Source: Cytophaga sp. FL35 (GTDB taxonomy: Bacteria > Bacteroidota > Bacteroidia > Flavobacteriales > Flavobacteriaceae). Taken from it: DNA of 64,000 nucleotides. A program made the translations under genes and the position numbers. Positions 35,913 to 45,199 of this stretch are shown here, in pieces. The notes under the pieces are model-generated. The model had not been told where the DNA came from. It did not search any database and was given only the letters and a program-made list of their open reading frames with translations. How positions within the stretch are numbered: position 1 is the stretch's first letter; every line of letters begins with the position of its first letter. Location of the stretch: assembly GCF_014349235.1 (NCBI RefSeq), contig NZ_JACSOH010000011.1:62001-126000 (forward strand), given 5' to 3'.

Positions 35913-38225
35913 TTAATGTGGCACCGAAATATCCCTTCCGGGCTTCAATTCCACTTCTTTCTGGTTACATAGTATAGTAATGGCGTCATTACCGGAGATT
36001 GAAAACTCCGTTTCTTTCTGTTTCACCGAAACTTTCACCACACTTCCCCTAAAATTGATTTTAAAGGAGTAAGAATCCCATTTTTCGGGAATACGCGGTG
36101 TGAACGACAACTGATCATTGGCAACACGCATGCCTCCAAAACCCTCAACGATACTCATCCACGTACCTGCCATAGAAGTGATGTGTAAACCTTCTTCCAC
36201 CTCTTTATTGTAATCATCCAAATCCAAGCGAGAGGTTCTCAGGTAAAATTTATAGGCCTGCTCCATTTGGTTAAGTTTCGCCGCCTGAATGCTGTGAACG
36301 CAGGGAGAAAGGGACGATTCATGAACCGTAAAGGGCTCATAGAAGTCAAAGTGTCTCTTGAGCTCCTCTTCGGAAAAATGGTCTTCAAAAAAGTAAAACC
36401 CCTGAAGTACATCTGCCTGTTTAATATAGGGCGAGCGCAAAATACGGTCCCAACTCCATTTTTGGTTGATCGGTCTTTGTGCGGATGGCAAATCTTTTAC
36501 GGTAATCAATTCTTTATCCAAAAATCCATCTTGCTGTAGGAATACCTTTTTTTCCTCGGAATACGGAAAGTACATTTTATCCGCTACTTTTTTCCAATGT
36601 GTAACTTCACCATCGGTCAACTTGGTCTTCCCTACAATTCTTCTATAATCGTCTTCAAAACCATCGTGCACCCTTTGCAATTGCTCCACAGCAAAATTGA
36701 TGCACCATTGGGCCAAATAGTTTGTGTACCAGTTATTATTTACATTGTTTTCATATTCATTGGGCCCGGTTACCCCAAGAATTACATATTTCTGTTTCTG
36801 TTCAGAAAAACTGGCTCTTTGGTGCCAAAAACGGGCAATGCCAATGAGCACTTCAAGACCCATTTCAGGAATATAGGAATAGTCACCCGTAAAACGGCAG
36901 TAATTGTAGATAGCGAAAGCTATAGCGCCATTTCGATGGATTTCCTCAAAGGTAATTTCCCATTCATTGTGACATTCTTCACCGTTCATGGTGACCATTG
37001 GATATAGGGCCGCGCCATTGGTAAAACCCAGTTTTTGGGCGTTCTCAATAGCCTTCTGTAGGTGATTGTATCGATATTTCAATAGATTTCTGGCCACCTG
37101 TTGATTTTTGGTAGCCATATAGAAAGGAATGCAATAGGCTTCGGTATCCCAATAGGTACTTCCTCCGTATTTCTCACCGGTAAATCCTTTTGGGCCAATA
37201 TTCAATCGGGAATCCCTCCCCAAATAGGTCTGGTTCAACTGAAAAATATTAAAGCGGATACCTTGTTGGGCTTTTACATCGCCCTCAATGGTTATATCGC
37301 TCATTTCCCAAATCTCCGCCCATGACTTTTTTTGTTTATCCAAAAGAGTTTCAAACCCTAAATCCAAAGCCTTTTTCAACACCTCTTTGGAAATATCCAC
37401 CAAATTCTTTCCTTGATGGTTTCTTTCAACTACGTATCCCCCAAATTTTTGAAGTGACAGTGTATCTCCCTTGTTAATCTTTTTGAAATATTCATGCCCT
37501 ACACACAAGTCTTGCGTAGTTGATCTGGGTTCCAATTCTAAAATTTTCCCATTCATCAACAATTGTGATTGCATGAACGTACAAGTCTTGAATTGTGTCT
37601 TCATGGTATAGGCCTCAATGAAACCTTGATTGCCATGGCCATCCACATTGGTCGTATTCCAGAATTTATCATCCCAGTTAGAATCTTCATTGGTGATACC
37701 ACTATCCAAGTACGGCTGGCATTTTATCTCCAAATCGGAATCAATGGCGGTTATAGTATATTGAATGACCCCTACCTCATCTAAATGTAGACTAAGAAAA
37801 CGGATTGCTTCCACCTGAATTTTTCTGTCGTTGGGCAGAACAGCTTCAAACGCACGCTTATACCAACCTTCTTTCATATTCAGTTCACGGGTGTACCCGC
37901 TAACTTCCTTACAGGTATTCAAATCTAGAGCTTCCCCATTGACCCAAATATTGATGCCTATCCAATTTGGAGCGTTGAGCACCTTAGCAAAATATTCAGG
38001 ATATCCATTCTTCCACCAACCTACTCTGGTCTTATCCGGATAATAAACCCCAGCAATGTAACTACCTTGAAAAGTTTCTCCGGTATAGGTTTCCTCAAAA
38101 TTGGCTCGCTGCCCCATGGCACCATTTCCTAGACTGAAAATGCTTTCCGAGGATTTAACCAACTCCTTATCAAAGCCTTCCTCAATAATGGACCAAGGAG
38201 TTGCTTTTAAATATTCTTGATTCAT
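35913..38225 (-). CDS. GH65 maltose/kojibiose-type phosphorylase
   Basis: This 770-residue protein is a family 65 glycoside phosphorylase. The general acid is in EEIHRNGA at Glu427-Glu428, in the segment GEECHNEWEITFEEIHRN. There is no signal peptide. These enzymes split alpha-glucosyl disaccharides such as maltose with phosphate, giving beta-glucose-1-phosphate and glucose. The beta-phosphoglucomutase gene just upstream fits exactly and GH13 lies downstream, so maltose is the most likely substrate; trehalose or kojibiose remain possible. A -7 box (TAATTTTG) lies about 23 bp upstream. Confidence 0.9.
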   Translation of the reverse strand: MNQEYLKATPWSIIEEGFDKELVKSSESIFSLGNGAMGQRANFEETYTGETFQGSYIAGVYYPDKTRVGWWKNGYPEYFAKVLNAPNWIGINIWVNGEALDLNTCKEVSGYTRELNMKEGWYKRAFEAVLPNDRKIQVEAIRFLSLHLDEVGVIQYTITAIDSDLEIKCQPYLDSGITNEDSNWDDKFWNTTNVDGHGNQGFIEAYTMKTQFKTCTFMQSQLLMNGKILELEPRSTTQDLCVGHEYFKKINKGDTLSLQKFGGYVVERNHQGKNLVDISKEVLKKALDLGFETLLDKQKKSWAEIWEMSDITIEGDVKAQQGIRFNIFQLNQTYLGRDSRLNIGPKGFTGEKYGGSTYWDTEAYCIPFYMATKNQQVARNLLKYRYNHLQKAIENAQKLGFTNGAALYPMVTMNGEECHNEWEITFEEIHRNGAIAFAIYNYCRFTGDYSYIPEMGLEVLIGIARFWHQRASFSEQKQKYVILGVTGPNEYENNVNNNWYTNYLAQWCINFAVEQLQRVHDGFEDDYRRIVGKTKLTDGEVTHWKKVADKMYFPYSEEKKVFLQQDGFLDKELITVKDLPSAQRPINQKWSWDRILRSPYIKQADVLQGFYFFEDHFSEEELKRHFDFYEPFTVHESSLSPCVHSIQAAKLNQMEQAYKFYLRTSRLDLDDYNKEVEEGLHITSMAGTWMSIVEGFGGMRVANDQLSFTPRIPEKWDSYSFKINFRGSVVKVSVKQKETEFSISGNDAITILCNQKEVELKPGRDISVPH

Positions 38226-38247
38226 AACAACTTAATTACTTGCAATT

Positions 38248-38255
38248 CAAAATTA
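38248..38255 (-). promoter_or_regulatory. -7 element for the GH65-GH13 operon
   Basis: On the minus strand this reads TAATTTTG (TAnnTTTG exact), 23 bp before the GH65 ATG and 60 bp downstream of the pgmB stop. It may give an internal promoter within the maltose operon. Confidence 0.35.
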
Positions 38256-38314
38256 GAAATATATAAGTAGCCCTAACCGTAAAGTTGGGAATAAAAACAA
38301 AAAAAATATGGCTT

Positions 38315-38968
38315 CTAGGTAATTAGTCGATCAAGAAAATCGTTGCTGATTTGTGTAAAATCTATATAGTTGTAACGGGCTTCCGATAAAATACTTTCAT
38401 CCCCAATTCCAATACTGGTCATACCGGCATTGTTCGCTGCCTGTATGCCTGCCAATGCATCTTCAAATACCACGCATGCATTAGGGGGCACCCCCAACTT
38501 GTTGGCACCAATAAGAAAGACCTCCGGGTCCGGTTTGGCCTTGGTAACGTTGGTTCCATCTACTAAATAATCAAAGTAGGAGATGAGACCTACTTTTTCA
38601 AGAATTGCCCTTGCATTCTTACTCGCAGAACCTAAAGCCATGGGAATATCTTTACCTTTTAGGTAATTAAGTACACGAGGCACATCAGGTAAAATTTCAG
38701 AACTATCCATTTTATCGATATAGGCAAGATAGTCCTCATTTTTCTCTACCATCCAGGTATCGAACTGATCTTGCGTGGCAGTCACGTTGCCAATATCCAA
38801 TAAAATCTCAAGACATCTTTTTCGGCTCACACCCTTGAACAGTTCATTTTGTTCCAAGGTAAATTCAAAACCAAGTTCATTGGCCAACTTTTTCCAAGCG
38901 AGGTAGTGATATTTGGCTGTATCTACTATAACACCGTCCAAATCAAAGATAAAGGCCTTTATTCCCAT
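38315..38968 (-). CDS. pgmB: Beta-phosphoglucomutase
   Basis: This is a 217-residue HAD-superfamily mutase. The nucleophile loop is FIFDLDGVIVDTAKYH (Asp9/Asp11). The cap domain follows, with KGVSRKRCLEILL near residue 45, and motif II is LGSASKNA. It converts beta-glucose-1-phosphate from the GH65 phosphorylase to glucose-6-phosphate. The gene sits between the LacI regulator and GH65 on the same strand, which is the usual order for maltose operons. Confidence 0.9.
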   Translation of the reverse strand: MGIKAFIFDLDGVIVDTAKYHYLAWKKLANELGFEFTLEQNELFKGVSRKRCLEILLDIGNVTATQDQFDTWMVEKNEDYLAYIDKMDSSEILPDVPRVLNYLKGKDIPMALGSASKNARAILEKVGLISYFDYLVDGTNVTKAKPDPEVFLIGANKLGVPPNACVVFEDALAGIQAANNAGMTSIGIGDESILSEARYNYIDFTQISNDFLDRLIT

Positions 38969-39022
38969 ATGTAGAATTTTTCATTAAGGCCCGTAAGTTA
39001 TAACAAGTAATAAAATTGAAAG

Positions 39023-40051
39023 TTAATTTAAGGTAGATTCTCTATTGATAATACTTGCTTTAACGATTTCGGTCGTATAACTTTCTTCCTCTTGCCTATC
39101 ATCTTCTCGTTCCACACGATCAATAAGTAATTTTGCTGCCATCTCACCCATTTGAATACCATGTTGGGCTACAACGGTAAGGGTAGGATTGGAATATCTT
39201 GAAAGCAAACCATCTGTAAAACCAATGAATGAAATATCTTCAGGTATTTTCATTCCACGTTTTTTGGCCACACCCATGCATTGAATAGCAAAAATTTCAT
39301 TTACGCTTAGTATGGCATCAATATCCGTATTGTCAAAAAAAGCGTCTATCATGCTTTCCTGAATATCATCATAAGGTATTACTAAAACTAAATCATTATC
39401 CACTTCCATTCCATATTCATTAAGGGCCCTTTTATAACCCTCTGCACGTTTTTCACTTACATTAAAATAACTTTCAGTTGTAGCAAGCGCAATTCTTTTA
39501 CGCCCCTCCTTCAATAGCTTTATAGTAGCCTCATAAGCAATTTCCTCATCGTTTAAAATAACTTTATCGCAATCTAGATTATCCGTAACACGATCAAAAA
39601 GTACTAAAGGCGTTCCTTGATCTACTACTTGTTTAAGGTGAGTAATATCATCTTTTTGCTGCGTTTCAGCAGAAAGTGACATAATAAAGCCATCAATACT
39701 ACCATTGTTCAACATTTCCATATTGATGACCTCCTTGTCAAAGGTTTCATCCGAAACACATATAATCACGTTATATCCCTGTTCATTGGCATATTTTTCT
39801 ATACCACGAAATACGGTTGTAAAGAAGTGGTGCACAATATCCGGAATGACCACCCCAATATTTTTAGTACGCTTGTTTTTGAGGCTAACCGCAATATTGT
39901 TAGGTTTATAATTATAAAGCTTGGCGAAAGCCTGAATCTTTTCCTTTGTATCCTCGCTAATCTCATCACTGTTCTTTAGGGCCTTTGAGACCGTAGAAAT
40001 GGAAACTTCCAATTCACGAGCAATATGCTTGAGAGTTATCTTTTGTTTCAT
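39023..40051 (-). CDS. LacI-family transcriptional regulator
   Basis: This 342-residue regulator has an N-terminal helix-turn-helix (about residues 4-50: LKHIARELEVSISTVSKAL) and a periplasmic-binding-protein-like sensor domain. LacI repressors bind palindromic operators with a central CG. Two such sites lie in the 344-bp gap to the divergently read susC. The gene is the first of the minus-strand maltose cluster. The ligand is inferred to be a malto-oligosaccharide or a phosphorylated sugar. Confidence 0.92.
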   Translation of the reverse strand: MKQKITLKHIARELEVSISTVSKALKNSDEISEDTKEKIQAFAKLYNYKPNNIAVSLKNKRTKNIGVVIPDIVHHFFTTVFRGIEKYANEQGYNVIICVSDETFDKEVINMEMLNNGSIDGFIMSLSAETQQKDDITHLKQVVDQGTPLVLFDRVTDNLDCDKVILNDEEIAYEATIKLLKEGRKRIALATTESYFNVSEKRAEGYKRALNEYGMEVDNDLVLVIPYDDIQESMIDAFFDNTDIDAILSVNEIFAIQCMGVAKKRGMKIPEDISFIGFTDGLLSRYSNPTLTVVAQHGIQMGEMAAKLLIDRVEREDDRQEEESYTTEIVKASIINRESTLN

Positions 40052-40097
40052 TACCTAGTTTTATGTCAGTGAAAATAATGTTAAAAAGCCAAAATGC

Positions 40098-40111
40098 CCG
40101 AAAACGTTTGA
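40098..40111. promoter_or_regulatory. Candidate LacI operator 1
   Basis: The core AAACGTTT is a perfect 8-bp palindrome with a central CG, in the context CCGAAAACGTTTGA. It lies about 50 bp upstream of the lacI start, so it may mediate autoregulation. Confidence 0.4.
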
Positions 40112-40286
40112 TTTTTAACAAAAAAACCGGCACCAATAGAATTAAACATATTTTTCCTACAAAAAAGAAAACTTTTATATTTGTTTTATAATACGAATTA
40201 CCTATTTTTAATTATCAAAAACATGAAACCCACTAAAAACATTGCATTTGATTGGTTTCATCCTAAATTTGAAAAAGTTATTAACA

Positions 40287-40300
40287 CGAAACCGTTTTCG
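40287..40300. promoter_or_regulatory. Candidate LacI operator 2
   Basis: CGAAACCGTTTTCG is a 14-bp palindrome with a single mismatched pair and a central CG. It lies about 100 bp upstream of the susC ATG and downstream of the predicted -7 box, where binding would block transcription of susC. Confidence 0.45.
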
Positions 40301-40395
40301 ACACTAACTATTTCACCCACCCCTCATTTTTAACCGGCTTTTTACATATTTTTAACTTTTAAACTGAAATTATAACTCAACTTAAATCATTCTTT

Positions 40396-43300
40396 ATGAG
40401 AAATTCTCTTTTAAAAAGCTTATTGCTACTCGGGGCATTTTTATGTTTTGGGCTTGCACAAGCACAGGAAATATCGGGAACGGTTTCCGATGCCAGTGGT
40501 CCTCTTCCCGGAGCCAGTGTAATAGTTAAGGGAACGACTAACGGTGCGCAGACCGATTTTGATGGTAATTATACATTGGCAGATGTTGAAAACGATGCTA
40601 TTCTTGTGGTGAGCTATATTGGCTATGCCTCTCAAGAAATACCCGTAAATGGGCAGAGCACCATAAATGTAACCTTACAAGAAGATGCACAGGCACTTGA
40701 AGAAGTAGTTATCATCGGATATGGCTCAACGACAGTTAAAGATGCCACCGGGTCTGTTGCCTCGGTGACCTCGGAAGACTTCAATCAAGGGGTTATCTCT
40801 TCTCCTGAACAGCTTATTCAAGGTAAAACCGCAGGTGTTCAAATTTCACAATCAAGTGGTGAACCAGGTGCAGGAATCTCACTGAGAATTCGTGGAACTG
40901 GATCCGTACGAGGAAACAACAGTCCGTTATTTGTTATTGACGGAGTACCCGTTTCCAACGAAAATGTCTCTGCTTCGGGTGCCGATGTTGGTGTTGGAAC
41001 AAGCGGATCTAAAAACCCGTTGAACTTCTTAAACCCGAACGACATTGAAAGTATGAGTATCTTAAAAGATGCTTCTGCTACGGCTATCTATGGTTCTAGG
41101 GGTGCTAATGGTGTTGTGGTCATTACCACTAAATCAGGTAAGGGAGGCGCTAAAGGTCAATGGAACTTTTCCACCAACCTGAACGTAGCCAAAACTGCTG
41201 ACCGCTATGATTTACTTACTGCCGACGAATTTATTGCTGGAGGAGGAGCTAACCTAGGTGGCAAAACGGATTGGCAGGATTATGTTTTTAGAACTGCTGC
41301 TTCCACCGATAATAACTTAGCGTATTCCCAGAACTATGGCAGTGGAAATGTCAGAGCCACATTCGGTTATTCAAAACAGTTTGGCGTCATTGAAGATACC
41401 GATCTTGAAAGAATTACAGGTAGAATCAACCTAAACCAACGTTTTTTAAATGACAAATTGAAGGTGGGTTTTCAGGGTACCATTTCAAGAATTAACGATA
41501 ACGTACCTTTTGTAAGTAGAACATCAGGTAGTACAGGTGACTTATTGGCTTCGGCTTACTATTCCAACCCTACCCTTTCGGCCAACCCCAATGCCAGTGC
41601 GGACCCAGATCGTAACCCCGCAAATTTGCTGGCTTATTATGAAGATGTTACAAACACTAATAGATATTTAGGCAACATTTCATTTGACTATTCTTTTACT
41701 GACGAATTTTCAGCTAAATTAAATTTAGGCATTGACAAGTCTGATTCTTACAGAGGACAGGTGGCCGGACCTGGAATTTTAGCCTTACAAAATGGTGCCA
41801 CCAACAACGGAAGAGCGGCAGTTAGCAATTTGGACACCCAAAACAAATTATTGGAACTTACGGTAAACTATAAGAAGTCATTTGAAAACTCGACACTTGA
41901 TGCGTTAGCCGGTTATTCTTTTCAAGATTTCAACAGAAAAGGAGAAAATATCATCGGTCAGGGCTACGGCTCAAATGACTTGAATGAAATTTTAAGAAGA
42001 ACCGTACAAGCCTACGACGATACTAAATATTTTGCCACAGATTACCAAGCATATGGTATAGGAACTTTTGCAGATGCAGCTGACGACGGTGATTTATTTA
42101 GAATTTTAAATTTATTTCCAACACCTAATGTCACTACCAGAGCTGTACCAGGTATTCCTATAGATGCTTTGGCCGTTGATACTTTTGACACTACGGACGA
42201 GTTGCAATCTTTCTTTGGCAGGATCAACTATACCCTGCATGACAAATATTTGATGACGGCTACGTTTAGAGCTGACGGTTCTTCTAGATTTGGTGAAAAC
42301 AACAAGTACGGACTTTTTCCATCCGCAGCTTTTGCCTGGAAATTGAACCAAGAAGATTTTGTAAACGAAGACACTTTTTCTACATTAAAATTGCGTTTGA
42401 GTTGGGGTATTACTGGTAATCAAGATGGCCTTGGGCATGGCAATTATTTAAATAGAACGCGATGGAGTCAATTAAACATTAATGCTGGTTCACAAATTAC
42501 GGTGCCAGCAACTTCCGAAGTGGCATTTGCCAATCCAGATTTGAAATGGGAAGAAACCACCCAATATGCCTTTGGTATCGATTTCGGCTTTGCTTCCGAC
42601 CGATTTACAGGTAATATCGACCTATATAGAAAGGAAACACGCGATATTCTTTTGAACCTACCCGCGGTGCAACCGGCGACTTCCCCCTTTGTATTTCAAA
42701 ACGTAGATGGTGTTATTCTTAACCAAGGAATAGAATTAGGCTTAGATTATGATATCATCCGCGGAGAAGACTTTAATTGGAATGCCAATTTCAATATCGC
42801 CTACAACCAGAATGAGCTAACCGATTATGCCGGTCCAGACATTCAAGCCGGAAATCTATATGGTCAAGGGCTTACAGGTACTACATCACAAATTCTGACG
42901 AACGATAAGCCGCTCTTCACCTACTATCTAAGAGAAGTTGATGAGAATTATGTAGTTGATACGGATCCTACAATTTTAGACAAATCCGGTTTACCTAAGG
43001 TTACCTCTGGACTTTCAACAAGTGCTTCGTACAAAAACTGGGATGCATCTTTATTCTTTAGTGGGCAGTTTGGCTTTTACGTATATAATAACACCGCCAA
43101 TGCCCTTTTCGCTTCCCCACAAATTGGAAGCAGGAATAATCTCAAAAGTGTTTTGGATGAAGGTATAATTCTTTCTGCCACCAACCCTAGCACCTATTTT
43201 TTGGAAAAAGGTGATTTTGTTAGGTTACAATCCGCTTCCCTATCTTATAATGTTCCTCTTGAAGATGAAGGTTTATTTGACAGTATGCGTCTTAGTGTAA

Positions 43301-43458
43301 ATGGCCAAAACCTATTCTTAATAACCGACTACAGTGGCCTTGATCCCGAAGTAAGCACCACCAATATACCAGCTAATGGCCTACCATCAGCCTCTATTGA
43401 CTACTTGGCTTATCCGAGACCAAGGACCTTCAGCTTCGGCATTAATGTTACTTTTTAA
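40396..43458 (+). CDS. susC: SusC-family TonB-linked outer-membrane transporter
   Basis: This 1020-residue protein has a signal peptide ending near LAQAQ, an N-terminal carboxypeptidase-like plug extension (EISGTVSDASGPLPGAS..YIGYASQEI), a TonB box-like EEVVIIGYG (about residues 104-112), a plug domain and a 22-strand-type barrel ending in FGINVTF. Its divergent LacI regulator and the neighbouring GH13/GH65 genes suggest malto-oligosaccharide uptake. The SusC/SusD unit is completed by the next gene. Confidence 0.93.
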   Translation: MRNSLLKSLLLLGAFLCFGLAQAQEISGTVSDASGPLPGASVIVKGTTNGAQTDFDGNYTLADVENDAILVVSYIGYASQEIPVNGQSTINVTLQEDAQALEEVVIIGYGSTTVKDATGSVASVTSEDFNQGVISSPEQLIQGKTAGVQISQSSGEPGAGISLRIRGTGSVRGNNSPLFVIDGVPVSNENVSASGADVGVGTSGSKNPLNFLNPNDIESMSILKDASATAIYGSRGANGVVVITTKSGKGGAKGQWNFSTNLNVAKTADRYDLLTADEFIAGGGANLGGKTDWQDYVFRTAASTDNNLAYSQNYGSGNVRATFGYSKQFGVIEDTDLERITGRINLNQRFLNDKLKVGFQGTISRINDNVPFVSRTSGSTGDLLASAYYSNPTLSANPNASADPDRNPANLLAYYEDVTNTNRYLGNISFDYSFTDEFSAKLNLGIDKSDSYRGQVAGPGILALQNGATNNGRAAVSNLDTQNKLLELTVNYKKSFENSTLDALAGYSFQDFNRKGENIIGQGYGSNDLNEILRRTVQAYDDTKYFATDYQAYGIGTFADAADDGDLFRILNLFPTPNVTTRAVPGIPIDALAVDTFDTTDELQSFFGRINYTLHDKYLMTATFRADGSSRFGENNKYGLFPSAAFAWKLNQEDFVNEDTFSTLKLRLSWGITGNQDGLGHGNYLNRTRWSQLNINAGSQITVPATSEVAFANPDLKWEETTQYAFGIDFGFASDRFTGNIDLYRKETRDILLNLPAVQPATSPFVFQNVDGVILNQGIELGLDYDIIRGEDFNWNANFNIAYNQNELTDYAGPDIQAGNLYGQGLTGTTSQILTNDKPLFTYYLREVDENYVVDTDPTILDKSGLPKVTSGLSTSASYKNWDASLFFSGQFGFYVYNNTANALFASPQIGSRNNLKSVLDEGIILSATNPSTYFLEKGDFVRLQSASLSYNVPLEDEGLFDSMRLSVNGQNLFLITDYSGLDPEVSTTNIPANGLPSASIDYLAYPRPRTFSFGINVTF

Positions 43459-43469
43459 AAAAATTGATC

Positions 43470-45062
43470 ATGAAGAAAATATATAAATATATAAGTTTAT
43501 CACTTCTAGTCCCCATGGCATTTTCCTGTACGGACCTGGAAATTGAGCCAACAGACTCCCTTATTACAGAAGGCTTTGCAGGAGTTGCTAATGTTGAAGG
43601 GGAAGTGGCCAACATTCGTAATATAATTTCCACCAACCAACTGGCAAATCAGGGTGGACTTTTCGCTTTGAACGAAGTATCATCAGATGAATACGTGGTA
43701 CCTACTAGAGGAACCGATTGGGGAGATAATGGTGCATGGCTGTCCATACACCGACAAAGCTGGAATGCGGAGTTAGGTGACATTATAAACTCTTGGCAAC
43801 AACTCAATAGCGTCACTATTAACGCCACAAGAACAATTAGTGACAAAAGTGTAAATACCGATAGCGGTGATATTACTGAACTTAAAGCACAAGCAAGGTT
43901 TTATAGGGCTTGGGCCATGCATTGGATTCTTGATATGTGGAGACAAGTACCTTATAGAAATGTCGATTTACCTAATAGTGCCATACCCGAGGTACTTACT
44001 GGACAAGTGGCTCTCGACAGTATCGTAGCTGACTTAAATGTCGCAATAAGGGACCTACCTGTGGTTACCTCCGGTGATGGAATTGAAAAAAAATCATCAC
44101 CCACAAAAGCGGCTGCCAACTTGTTATTGGCCAAAGTTCACTTAAACAAGCATGTATATCTTGAAACGGACCCGCAACCTGCCGACATGCAAGTGGTAGT
44201 AGATGCCGTCAATGACATTGAAGCAGATGGATATACATTGGCCGCTCCAGGTGATTTCTTTGATATTTTTAGACCTAGCAATGACGTTGAAACAATTTGG
44301 TGGACTCCCTCAGATGCGGGTCCTATGATCTGGCACACGCTACACTACAGCCAGAACTTCCCAGGTGCCAATGATGGAGGAGGTTGGAACGGATTTACCA
44401 CTTTGGCGGAATTTTATGACCTATTCGAAGGTCCTGCGGATACCAACTACCCCGGTGACGGCCAGGAGGAAAGACGTGGTATGGTACATGACGCTAGTAC
44501 CGCAAATGCGGAAAATCTCGGTATTGGTTTAGGCTTCTTAATCAATCAGCAGTACGAGCAAGATGGTACTCCCTTGAATGCAAGAGATAATGTCGGTGGA
44601 GTTCCCTTAGTATTTACACGTGAAGTGGAACAAGCGGAGTACACATCTCCAGCCGATGATGCTTTGTTGGAAACAGCCGGTATCAGAATGCTTAAATACC
44701 ACCCCAACGAAGAAGGTGGCGACAGAAGAAACCATTTGGTACGCTACCGTTTTGCAGATGCCTATCTAATGCGAGCGGAAGCCATGTATCGTATGGGAAG
44801 CGACGTTACATCAATCATCAATGAACTTAGAACTATCAGGGGTGCAAGTGAACTAGCAACCGTTACCGAAACTGAATTATTGGCTGAAAGAGGTAGAGAA
44901 CTCTATCAAGAAGCTACCAGAAGACAAGACTTGATTAGATTTGATCAATATTTAAGAGCTTGGAACCTGAAGGAAGCTGGTGACCCACATTTAAAAATAT
45001 TCCCGATTCCAAATTCAGATATTTTGGCCAACCCAAATTTGGTGCAAAACTCTGGATATTAA
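43470..45062 (+). CDS. susD: SusD-family surface glycan-binding lipoprotein
   Basis: This 530-residue lipoprotein has its lipid site at Cys20 in AFSCTDLEIEPTDS. The acidic residues just after the cysteine resemble the lipoprotein export signal for surface display. RFADAYLMRAEAMYRMG (about residues 428-444) is the conserved SusD/RagB helical region. I took ATG 43470 rather than the TTG six bases upstream. It lies 11 bp after susC and is followed by a strong terminator, so susC-susD form their own transcript. No susE or susF follows. Confidence 0.92.
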   Translation: MKKIYKYISLSLLVPMAFSCTDLEIEPTDSLITEGFAGVANVEGEVANIRNIISTNQLANQGGLFALNEVSSDEYVVPTRGTDWGDNGAWLSIHRQSWNAELGDIINSWQQLNSVTINATRTISDKSVNTDSGDITELKAQARFYRAWAMHWILDMWRQVPYRNVDLPNSAIPEVLTGQVALDSIVADLNVAIRDLPVVTSGDGIEKKSSPTKAAANLLLAKVHLNKHVYLETDPQPADMQVVVDAVNDIEADGYTLAAPGDFFDIFRPSNDVETIWWTPSDAGPMIWHTLHYSQNFPGANDGGGWNGFTTLAEFYDLFEGPADTNYPGDGQEERRGMVHDASTANAENLGIGLGFLINQQYEQDGTPLNARDNVGGVPLVFTREVEQAEYTSPADDALLETAGIRMLKYHPNEEGGDRRNHLVRYRFADAYLMRAEAMYRMGSDVTSIINELRTIRGASELATVTETELLAERGRELYQEATRRQDLIRFDQYLRAWNLKEAGDPHLKIFPIPNSDILANPNLVQNSGY

Positions 45063-45078
45063 TCTAATTTAGAGTTGA

Positions 45079-45103
45079 AAAAGGCCGCCTTGAGCGGCCT
45101 TTT
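45079..45103 (+). terminator. Intrinsic terminator of susC-susD
   Basis: AAAAGGCCGC-CTTGA-GCGGCCTTTT forms a perfect 10-bp stem with a 5-nt loop, starting 16 bp after the susD stop. It ends in four T residues that belong to the stem. Confidence 0.85.
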
Positions 45104-45199
45104 CTGTTTGATTTATTTATTGAACTATTAAAAATTACGTTAGTTAAACACCTTTTTAATTGATGTTTTCTTCAAACTAGTTGGTTATCTTGCATTGAA

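Larger units (their letters stand above)
40052..40395. promoter_or_regulatory. lacI-susC divergent regulatory region
   Basis: This 344-bp gap holds TATATTTG (40176-40183, exact -7 consensus on the plus strand, toward susC) and two LacI-type operator candidates described separately. There is also a 7-bp inverted repeat, TGAAACC (40224-40230) with GGTTTCA (40254-40260). A small ORF at 40223-40333 (36 codons) is probably chance. The susC leader would be about 200 nt long if the -7 box is used. Confidence 0.5.

Noticed and set aside
40223-40333. A 36-codon ORF in the lacI-susC gap
   Set aside because: It overlaps the operator candidate and has no family or signal features. It is most likely a chance open frame.
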